Assembly: GCA_035693105.1 (NCBI GenBank)
Contig: DASSHC010000498.1
Coordinates: 1 to 12,934 of the forward strand
DNA length: 12,934 nucleotides
Direction of reading: 5' to 3'
From: DASSHC01 sp035693105
GTDB taxonomy: Bacteria; Chloroflexota; Chloroflexia; Thermomicrobiales; Thermomicrobiaceae
The translations under genes were made by a program, and so were the position numbers. The notes below the pieces were generated by a model. That model did not search any database. It was not told where the DNA came from and worked only from the letters and a program-made list of their open reading frames with translations. Positions 6,908-12,934 of this stretch are shown in pieces. Numbering within the stretch: position 1 is the stretch's first letter; each line of letters opens with the position of its first letter.

Positions 6908-9900
6908 TCAGCCGCCCGCGCGCAGCGCGTCAGCCGGCGAGACGCGGCCCGCCTGCCAGATGGCGGCCGCGCTGGCCAGCGCCGAGCCGGCCAGCGCCAG
7001 CGTGGCCGTGACCGCGATCTGGCTCCATGGGATGACATAACGTAGTTCGGGGTGGTCGGCGCCCAGCAGCGCCACCAGGCTGTGCGAGAGGATCAGCCCG
7101 AGCACGACCCCGAGCGCCACGCCGAGCAGCGCGATCACCGCCGACTCGAAGGCCAGTGTGGCCCGGCTCTGCCAGCGGGTAAAGCCGAGCGCCCGCAGGG
7201 TGCCGAGTTGCGCCCGGCGCTCGATCACCGCCTGCACCCCCAGCATGCCCAGCGCCGCCACGCCCGCGATCAGTCCCAGCCCCATGAATCCCTGCACGAT
7301 ACGGGTCAAGAGGAGCCGGATCGACTGCGCCGTCTGCACCTGGTCGTCCAGGGCCGTGACCGATAACCCCGTGCCGGCAAAGGAGAGGCGCAGGCCGGTC
7401 ACGGCGTCGGCCGCGTGCAGGCCCGGGCGCGGTTGCAGGTAGTAGGTGCTCGGCGCCGGGAGCGCCACGCCCAGTCCGGCGGCGGTGGCGCGCGAGGTGT
7501 AGACGCCGGGGGGTAGCTGCGAGCGCGAGTCGATCACGCCGATCACCGTCAGCTTGACCGGCTGGCCGCCGTCGTCCGGCCGCACCCAGAGCGTCAGTGG
7601 ATCGAAGCCCTTGACCGGCGGTACGGTCAACCCGCCGCTGCCGACCAGCGTAGGGCTGATTACGGCGGTGCCGGGGTGCTGGCGCAGGGCGCGCCAGATG
7701 CTGCCGGTGCTCTCGTAGCCGGGAGCACGGCGCACCAGATTGGCCTTGACCCCCTGCAGAAAGCCATCGTCGACCGCCACCAGCGTCTCATTGAGCCAGC
7801 CGCCCAGCGGCGTGCCGAGCTGCACGGCCTGCACCTCGAGCGGGGCCGTGCCGCCGATGGCGCTGAAGCTCTTGTCGGAGACGGCGCTGGCCGTGGTGAG
7901 CGCCTGGGGCAGGTCGAGCGGCTGGCCGACCTGGGCCTGCACGGCGAACCCGGCCACCGGCGGCTCCCCCTCGCTATAGGCGCCGAGCAGCCCACCGATC
8001 ATGACCAGCGCCGTGACCATGATGAAGATGACCAGGCCGAACATCACCACCGCCAGCCCGGTGCGCCAGCGCTGGTAGTTAAGCGCGCCAATGGCCGGGC
8101 GCACCACCGCGCGCAGCGCGGCCAGCGGCGCCAGCGCGCGGTCGAGCAGCCGTAGCGCGGGGCCGATGGCGCGCGTGGCCGCCCAGGTCGCGGCCAGCAG
8201 CAGCACCACCCCGCCGACCGCGATGGTGAGCGCGTCGTGGGCCAGATCGCCGCCCGGTGTCGGCAGCGCGATCAAGGCGCGCGCCCAGACGCCGGCCAGG
8301 GCCAAGCCGAGCAGGGTCGCGCCCGCGCCCGCCGCCAGCTCCAGGCGGCGCGCGGCGCCCGGCTGGAGCCGACTCGCGGCTACACCGGCCGCGCCGGTCA
8401 GCAGCACGGCCAGCCCGAGTAGCGCCAGCGTCAGCGCGCCGGGGAGCACGAGCGGGCTGCGTGGCGCGAAGGAGTAGACCGGAGCGTGCCAGCGCCACCA
8501 GATCAGCCCCGCCGCCGCCACGAGCAGCATGCCAAGCCCCAGCAGCCAGGCGCGGCTCTCGTCGCGGGCCTCGCCGCGCGTAGCCGCCACGATCCCGGCG
8601 TTGCTGGCACGCCAGGCGGCGAAGGCCATGGTGGCGAAGGTCAGCAGCGCGCCGAGGCTGAAGGCCAGCAGCAGGCTGCGCGGCGCGACGTGCCAGCGCA
8701 GGGTGAAGCCGAAGCCGGCCAGTGCGCTGGCCAGAGCGCGGGTCGTCAGCAGCGTGGCCGCCAGCCCCAAGAGCGCGCCGAGCGTCGCGCCGAGCAGGTC
8801 GTAGAGCAGCCCCTCGAAGAGGAACATGCCGAGGATCTGGAGCCGCGACATGCCGAGCGCCCGCAAGGTCGCCAGCTCGGTCAGTCGGTCGGCGGCCAGC
8901 AGTTGGAAGATCAGGAAGATCAGGATCAGCCCGGCGGCGATCGAGAAGATGCCGAGCACCAGGAAGGCGGTGGTGACCACGCTGCCGAAGTCGGTCGCCT
9001 GGTTGAGCGCCTCCTGCTTGATGTCGAGCACGGTCAGCGGGCTGAGCTGCCGCAGTGGGGCGAAGATGGTCTCGCCGCCGGGGGCGATCAGAGCCAGTTG
9101 GCCCAGCTCGGCACGGGTGCGCGGCGCCGAGATCAAACTGACGAAGCGCTCGGTGACCTCCGGCTTGGCCGCCTCCAGCCGCAGTGCGTCGATGCGCGCC
9201 CGGTCGCGTCCGCGCTCCTGCCCCTCGGCGGCCAGGATGGTGCGCTGCACCTCGGGTTGGTGCAGGAAGGCGTGGATCTGGCGCACGGCGGCTTGGTCGG
9301 CCAGCGGCAGGCGCAGCGCCTGGCTGACCTCGTCGCTGCGCGCCACCGCGCCTACCCCGCCGCCGTTGGCCACCAACACCGCGTTGATCTGGCCGGGCGC
9401 GTCGATGTGCGCCTGGTAGGCGTCGAGCGGCACCAGCACCACCGGGTCGAGCCCGCCCAGCCCCCCGTCGCGCACCACCGCCGCCACGCGCACGTCCCAG
9501 CTGACGCGGTGCCGCACGATCCGCACCGGCTCGCCGCCCTTGATGCCGAAGAGCGCGGCGGCGTCGGTGTTGAGCACGATCGCGTTCGGGCCGAGCGCGC
9601 CGAAATCGATCGGCTGGCCGTCGACGGTGCGCAGTTGCCCCATGGCCCGCGGGATCGGCGCCGGCACGGCGATCAGCGAGACCGCCGATTGGAGCTGCTG
9701 GCGCGCGGGCAGGACGACGGTGACCTGATCGAGGATGGCGGGCACGACCGCGGCCGTGCCGTGGCCCTCGGCGGCCTCGGCCAGGGTGGCGGCCTGCTCC
9801 TGGCCGAAGAGGCCGAGGTTGGCCTCGGCGAGCCCGCCGATGCCGTGCTGCGCCACGGCGCGCGCCACGTCGCCCAGGCCCCGGCTGGAGGTGTTGAGCA

Positions 9901-10186
9901 TGACCACCTCATCGACCGGCCCCAGGCTCTCCGTCACCAGCGTGCGCACCGTGTTCGCCATGGTGTCGCCGGTGCCGAGCGCGCTGCCGATGACGGTGGT
10001 GGAGAGCGTCAGGCCGAAGACGATCAGCACGGCGCGCGCCCAGCGGCGCGGGATGTCGCGCATGCCGAGCTTGAAGAGGACGGTGGCGTGCCAGGCGAGG
10101 AACCCGAACCCGGCCAGCAGCACCAGCAGCACGACGACCAGCACGGTCGCCAGCGGCCCACTGGGCCAGGTGACGAGGGCGCTCAT
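6908..10186 (-). CDS. Double-FtsX ABC transporter permease (YbbP/LolC-type)
   Basis: The 1092-residue inner-membrane protein consists of two related halves. Each half starts with a helix following a short basic-aromatic stretch (RRWARAVLIVFG at 47-58; YQRWRTGLAVVMFG at 704-717). Each continues into an extracytoplasmic domain (about 75-395 and 740-950) and ends in an FtsX block of three helices (about 400-535 and 960-1088). The coupling-helix motifs TLRALGMSRLQ and TLRALGFTRWQ occur at matching places (440-450 and 997-1007). I count about 13 hydrophobic segments, including one extra at the N-terminus and four between the halves. By family, it would act mechanically with its ATPase to move lipids or other hydrophobic molecules, or to drive an extracytoplasmic process. 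It is larger than E. coli YbbP (about 800 residues), mainly in the first extracytoplasmic domain. Its ATG directly follows the TAG of the ATPase gene. Confidence 0.9.
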   Translation of the reverse strand: MSALVTWPSGPLATVLVVVLLVLLAGFGFLAWHATVLFKLGMRDIPRRWARAVLIVFGLTLSTTVIGSALGTGDTMANTVRTLVTESLGPVDEVVMLNTSSRGLGDVARAVAQHGIGGLAEANLGLFGQEQAATLAEAAEGHGTAAVVPAILDQVTVVLPARQQLQSAVSLIAVPAPIPRAMGQLRTVDGQPIDFGALGPNAIVLNTDAAALFGIKGGEPVRIVRHRVSWDVRVAAVVRDGGLGGLDPVVLVPLDAYQAHIDAPGQINAVLVANGGGVGAVARSDEVSQALRLPLADQAAVRQIHAFLHQPEVQRTILAAEGQERGRDRARIDALRLEAAKPEVTERFVSLISAPRTRAELGQLALIAPGGETIFAPLRQLSPLTVLDIKQEALNQATDFGSVVTTAFLVLGIFSIAAGLILIFLIFQLLAADRLTELATLRALGMSRLQILGMFLFEGLLYDLLGATLGALLGLAATLLTTRALASALAGFGFTLRWHVAPRSLLLAFSLGALLTFATMAFAAWRASNAGIVAATRGEARDESRAWLLGLGMLLVAAAGLIWWRWHAPVYSFAPRSPLVLPGALTLALLGLAVLLTGAAGVAASRLQPGAARRLELAAGAGATLLGLALAGVWARALIALPTPGGDLAHDALTIAVGGVVLLLAATWAATRAIGPALRLLDRALAPLAALRAVVRPAIGALNYQRWRTGLAVVMFGLVIFIMVTALVMIGGLLGAYSEGEPPVAGFAVQAQVGQPLDLPQALTTASAVSDKSFSAIGGTAPLEVQAVQLGTPLGGWLNETLVAVDDGFLQGVKANLVRRAPGYESTGSIWRALRQHPGTAVISPTLVGSGGLTVPPVKGFDPLTLWVRPDDGGQPVKLTVIGVIDSRSQLPPGVYTSRATAAGLGVALPAPSTYYLQPRPGLHAADAVTGLRLSFAGTGLSVTALDDQVQTAQSIRLLLTRIVQGFMGLGLIAGVAALGMLGVQAVIERRAQLGTLRALGFTRWQSRATLAFESAVIALLGVALGVVLGLILSHSLVALLGADHPELRYVIPWSQIAVTATLALAGSALASAAAIWQAGRVSPADALRAGG

Positions 10187-11014
10187 CTACTCAGCCGCCT
10201 CGGCGACCGGGGCTTCGGCCGTCGCGCCGGCCGGCTCCAGCTCGAGCGGCAGCGGAGGCAGTGACGCGGTTGGGAGCCGCGCGTCGTCGGCCACGATCCG
10301 GCCGTCGCGCATGCGGATCACCCGGTTGGCGCTCTCGGCCACGTCGGGCGCGTGGGTGACGATGACGAATGTCTGGCCTTGCTCGCGGTTGAGGCGGCGG
10401 ATCAGCGCCATGATCTCGGCCGAGGACTCGCTGTCGAGGTTGCCGGTCGGCTCGTCGGCGAAGACGATGGCCGGCTCATTGACCAGCGCCCGCGCGATGG
10501 CGACGCGCTGCTGCTGCCCGCCGGAGAGCGCCGCCGGGCGGTGGCAGAGCCGGTCGCCCAGTCCGACCGCCTCCAGCATCGCCAGTGTGCGGGCGCGGGC
10601 CTCCCCGCCGCGCAACCCCGCGATCAGGAGCGGCATCTCGACGTTCTCCAGCACGTTGAGCGTCGGCAGCAGGTTGAACGACTGGAAGATGAAGCCGGTG
10701 GCGCGGGCGCGCAGCTTCGCCCGCCGGCCGTCGGAGAGCGACTTCAGCGGCGTGCCGGCCAGCCAGATCTCGCCGCTGAAGTCGCTCTCCAGCCCGGCGA
10801 TGCAGTTGAGCAGGGTCGTTTTGCCGCAGCCGGAGGGGCCCATGATCGCCACCAGCTCGCCCGGCGCCACGCTGAGATCGACACCGCGCAACGCCTCGAC
10901 CGCGATCGCGCCAGCGCGGTAGGTCTTGCGCAGATCCTCGGTTCGCACCGCGGGCGGCGTCTGGGCCGGCTCTGGATGCTGGTGGGTGCCGTTAGGCCGC
11001 CGGCGAAACAGCAT
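10187..11014 (-). CDS. ABC transporter ATP-binding protein (LolD/MacB/YbbA type)
   Basis: The 275-residue nucleotide-binding subunit has every required motif: Walker A GPSGCGKTT (59-67), Q-loop Gln111, signature LSGGQQQRVAIARAL (163-177), Walker B IVFADEPTGNLD (183-194) and switch His221. The FADEPTGNLD and FQSFNLLPTLNVLENV segments are characteristic of the LolD/MacB/FtsE-like group that pairs with FtsX-type permeases. The N-terminal 20 residues and a Pro/Ala/Glu-rich tail after residue 245 are extra and probably disordered. The start ATG 11014 has an AAGGAG ten bases upstream, inside the end of the SGNH gene, giving a 23-bp same-strand overlap. The stop TAG abuts the permease ATG. Both junctions imply translational coupling and a common complex. 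Confidence 0.95.
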   Translation of the reverse strand: MLFRRRPNGTHQHPEPAQTPPAVRTEDLRKTYRAGAIAVEALRGVDLSVAPGELVAIMGPSGCGKTTLLNCIAGLESDFSGEIWLAGTPLKSLSDGRRAKLRARATGFIFQSFNLLPTLNVLENVEMPLLIAGLRGGEARARTLAMLEAVGLGDRLCHRPAALSGGQQQRVAIARALVNEPAIVFADEPTGNLDSESSAEIMALIRRLNREQGQTFVIVTHAPDVAESANRVIRMRDGRIVADDARLPTASLPPLPLELEPAGATAEAPVAEAAE

Positions 11015-11687
11015 GGGCGTGTATCTCCTTCAGCACGAGATCGGCGATGCGGCGGTAGCCGGCGCTCGATGGGTGAAAGCCGTCGCCGCTGAGGTACTCG
11101 GGGTGGCGCGCCAGCTCGGGCGCGTCGGCGTAGAGGTCGACTAGGATGACGCCGTAGCGCCGCGCCGCATCGGCGATGACCGCGTTCCACTGATGCACAA
11201 CCTGATCGAGTTCGATCGCATCGAAGCCGGCGAAGGCCGGAAGCAGCCGCAGGTCGGGAATCGTCAGCAGGACGACGTGGGCGTGGGTCGGCCGCAACTG
11301 GTCGAGCACCGTGTTCAGCTCGCGGCTGAAGTCGGATAGTTCCACCCCGTGACGGATGTCGTTGACGCCCGGCCAGAGCGTGACCCACTCGGGTTTGGCG
11401 TCGAGCGCGACCGGCAGTTCCTGCCGCAGCACGTCGTCAACCGTCGCACCGTTGATGCCGAGATTGACCAGGGCCGGGTTACCCGGCAGCCCGGCGGCGA
11501 CCAGCGGTACCCAGGCGTTGAGCGCCGGTTGATCGGCGCCGACGCCGACGGTGTCCGAAGCGCCGAGCGCGACGTAGACCGGGCGCGCCGCCGCGGCAGG
11601 CTGCCGCTCGCGCCACCAGAAGACGCTACCGGCCACCAGGGAGGCCGCCAGGAGAATGATGATGAGACGGCGGATAGGCTGAATCAC
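10992..11687 (-). CDS. Membrane-anchored SGNH/GDSL hydrolase (TesA-like)
   Basis: The 231-residue protein has one N-terminal hydrophobic segment (residues 6-25, RRLIIILLAASLVAGSVFWW) acting as a signal anchor or uncleaved signal, with the catalytic domain outside. SGNH blocks are visible in order: block I VALGASDTVGVG with nucleophile Ser44, block II NLGINGAT (Gly near 77-80), block III PGVND with Asn109, and block V SGDGFHPS with Asp202 and His205. All catalytic residues are therefore present. The family cleaves esters, thioesters or acyl/acetyl groups from lipids and glycans; the substrate is not predictable. The start is GTG 11687; no ATG is available near the anchor and the ribosome-binding site is weak. 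It is the first gene of an overlapping operon with the ABC ATPase and FtsX permease, suggesting it handles what that transporter presents. Confidence 0.9.
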   Translation of the reverse strand: MIQPIRRLIIILLAASLVAGSVFWWRERQPAAAARPVYVALGASDTVGVGADQPALNAWVPLVAAGLPGNPALVNLGINGATVDDVLRQELPVALDAKPEWVTLWPGVNDIRHGVELSDFSRELNTVLDQLRPTHAHVVLLTIPDLRLLPAFAGFDAIELDQVVHQWNAVIADAARRYGVILVDLYADAPELARHPEYLSGDGFHPSSAGYRRIADLVLKEIHAHAVSPAA

Positions 11688-11756
11688 GAGTCGGTCGTCA
11701 GTCCAGTCCGCGCGAAGCGGAGGTTCGCCGGCTGGCGCGTTTATGTAAGGAACTTC

Positions 11757-11765
11757 AGTATAGCA
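11757..11765 (-). promoter_or_regulatory. Extended -10 promoter candidate for the SGNH-ABC operon
   Basis: On the minus strand TGCTATACT matches an extended -10 element (TGn plus TATACT, one mismatch to TATAAT). A start about 7 bases downstream would leave a 5' leader of roughly 60 bases before GTG 11687. The -35 region at the usual spacing is poor, as is common for extended -10 promoters. It is the only convincing promoter-like hexamer in this gap. Confidence 0.5.
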
Positions 11766-11873
11766 CGCGCGATGGGGAGGGCGCAGAGAGGCGCGGCATG
11801 GCGGCAGCGTAGAGAGGCGAGCGGGTCATCGGGAGCGGCGGTCGTCGGAAGGAGCCGCGCCAAGGACAACCGA

Positions 11874-11961
11874 TTGAACTATGGTTCCCCGCGCAAGAGC
11901 CATAGTTTAAAAGAGGGCCGCCTGTTAAACTACGAGGCAGGAATCTCGCCCCATAGTTTAA
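11874..11961. promoter_or_regulatory. Array of four alternating half-sites, probable operator of the Fic gene
   Basis: Four copies of the 11-mer CCATAGTTTAA or a close variant occur in alternating orientation: inverted at 11874-11884 (TTGAACTATGG), direct at 11900-11910, inverted at 11925-11935 (TTAAACTACGA) and direct at 11951-11961. Sites 1/2 and 3/4 form two inverted pairs, each with a 15-bp spacer; the pairs repeat every 51 bp. Consecutive starts are 26, 25 and 26 bp apart. The array ends 25 bp before the Fic start codon and is AT-rich against a GC-rich background. The symmetry suggests two dimers of a DNA-binding protein bound side by side near the promoter. A C-terminal winged-helix domain in the Fic protein itself, common in this group but outside the window, is one candidate binder. 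Confidence 0.7.
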
Positions 11962-11986
11962 TCGACTGTACTAAGGGGTGAACAAG

Positions 11987-12934
11987 ATGGCGCATCGCCC
12001 CCGAGCTGGACGATTAGTGAGGCAACCAACGGGGTACACAGCTTTCGTCCCTGCGCCATTACCACCCGATCCAGCGGTCCAGGTTGATAGCGGAATGCTC
12101 TCACTCGTCGCCCGCGCAGCGGAAGCACTCGGGCGCCTCGACGGCGTGACACAGACGCTGCCCAACCCCGATCTCTTCGTTGCCATGTACGTTCGTAGCG
12201 AGGCCGTCTACAGTTCGCAGATCGAGGGAACCCAAAGTACGTTAGATGACGTGCTGGAGTTCGAGTTGACGGCTGAGGTGCGCGAGCTCCCGCGCGACGT
12301 AGAGGAAGTCGTCAACTACGTTCGGGCCATGAACTACGGTCTGGAGCGTCTCAACGAGCTGCCACTCTCCCTACGGCTCATCCGCGAAATCCACGCGACG
12401 CTGCTGGCAGATACACGAGGCGCCGAACGTGCGCTAGGGGAGTTTCGTTGGACGCAGAACTGGATTGGGCCGGCGGGAGTTCCGCTGAGCCGGGCCAGTT
12501 TCGTGCCGCCGCCTCCGTCGGAGCTGCCGGCGGCGCTGGACGCCTTTGAGCGCTTCCTCCACGACGATCATGACTTTCCGATCCTCGTCCGCTGTGGACT
12601 GGCTCACGCCCAGTTCGAGACGATTCATCCGTTTCTTGACGGAAACGGGCGCGTTGGCCGCCTGTTGATTACCTTCCTGCTCTGCTACCACGGTGTGCTC
12701 CATCGGCCGTTGCTCTACCTGAGCTACTACCTCAAGCGCAACCGGGCCGAATATTACGCGCGGCTCATGGCGATTCGCGGGGCCGGCGATTGGGAAGGCT
12801 GGCTGAAGTTCTTTCTGGAGGGTGTGGCCGAAGCCGCTGAGGAGGCCACCGAAACCGCCCAAGCCATCGTCCGACTTCGTGAAGCACACCGCTCGTTGCT
12901 TCAGGAGCATGGTGTCAGTGCGAACGGTCTGCGG
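11987..12934 (+). CDS. Fic-family protein AMP-transferase, 3' end outside window
   Basis: The frame runs 316 codons from ATG 11987 to the last base of the window without a stop. The start has a GGGGTGA-type Shine-Dalgarno about 7 bases upstream. The Fic core motif HPFLDGNGRVGR (residues 214-225, catalytic His214) matches HxFx(D/E)GNGRxxR exactly. An inhibitory helix SSQIEG (76-81) fits (S/T)xxxE(G/N) at the N-terminal side, making this a class II Fic enzyme in which Glu80 should block productive ATP binding. Flap residues GEFRWTQNWIG lie at 151-161. Such enzymes transfer AMP to Ser, Thr or Tyr of a target protein; the target here is unknown. Family members of this layout are usually about 370 residues with a C-terminal winged helix, so roughly 50-60 residues are probably missing. 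An alternating half-site array lies just upstream. Confidence 0.93.
   Translation, partial: MAHRPRAGRLVRQPTGYTAFVPAPLPPDPAVQVDSGMLSLVARAAEALGRLDGVTQTLPNPDLFVAMYVRSEAVYSSQIEGTQSTLDDVLEFELTAEVRELPRDVEEVVNYVRAMNYGLERLNELPLSLRLIREIHATLLADTRGAERALGEFRWTQNWIGPAGVPLSRASFVPPPPSELPAALDAFERFLHDDHDFPILVRCGLAHAQFETIHPFLDGNGRVGRLLITFLLCYHGVLHRPLLYLSYYLKRNRAEYYARLMAIRGAGDWEGWLKFFLEGVAEAAEEATETAQAIVRLREAHRSLLQEHGVSANGLR

Noticed and set aside
8486..10264. 592-codon plus-strand open frame opposite the FtsX permease
   Set aside because: It is rich in His, Gln, Arg and Gly, with no recognisable domain or ribosome-binding site, and it mirrors a well-supported permease gene.
11688..11873. Possible small gene or non-coding RNA in the purine-rich stretch upstream of the half-site array
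   Set aside because: No ORF with a ribosome-binding site, no stable hairpin and no recognised RNA fold. Apart from the extended -10 element I see nothing in it.
11874..11961. The half-site array as a CRISPR-like or iteron array
   Set aside because: The units alternate in orientation, are only 11 bp with short spacers, and no cas or replication gene is nearby. An operator fits better.

Overview
The window is a compact, GC-rich chromosomal segment. Several things point to a Chloroflexota bacterium, perhaps a Thermomicrobia-like lineage: the strong GC bias, a putative coenzyme-F420 enzyme, a DUF6194-like protein, a bacterial GH15 glucoamylase/trehalase, and a dispersed-repeat type (core CTCGACTGCGCTCGGGATGAC-like) that I associate with such genomes. 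This assignment is an inference; the window has no rRNA, tRNA or other marker gene. I see no CRISPR array, insertion sequence or phage gene.

Layout, left to right. (1) The 3' end of a DUF6194-like gene (+). (2) A small four-helix membrane protein (+) whose 3' end overlaps, convergently by 25 bp, the end of (3), a GH15 glycoside hydrolase (-). The GH15 start codon is overlapped (ATGA) by the stop of a 13-codon upstream ORF that carries the only good Shine-Dalgarno nearby. (4) A HAD-superfamily hydrolase (-). (5) A 341-bp gap holding a 36-bp near-perfect inverted repeat. (6) A short F420-type flavin/deazaflavin-dependent oxidoreductase (-) downstream of (7) a 12-helix MFS exporter (-). (8) A divergent gene for a small secreted protein with four cysteines (+). 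(9) A hairpin in the convergent gap, followed by a three-gene minus-strand operon, in transcription order: membrane-anchored SGNH/GDSL hydrolase, LolD/MacB-type ABC ATPase, and a 1092-residue double-FtsX permease. (10) Divergent from that operon, a Fic-family AMP-transferase gene (+), cut by the window edge, preceded by four regularly spaced half-sites in alternating orientation.

Two systems stand out. The first is the hydrolase-ATPase-FtsX operon. Its genes overlap or abut (23-bp overlap, then TAG directly followed by ATG). It has the same gene content as the E. coli tesA-ybbA-ybbP neighbourhood, which suggests a lipid- or hydrophobe-extracting ABC transporter that delivers to an outward-facing esterase. 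The second is the Fic gene with its operator-like array: two inverted pairs of CCATAGTTTAA-type half-sites, each with a 15-bp spacer, repeating every 51 bp. This suggests tight, possibly autoregulated expression. The remaining genes look like ordinary accessory metabolism and export functions.
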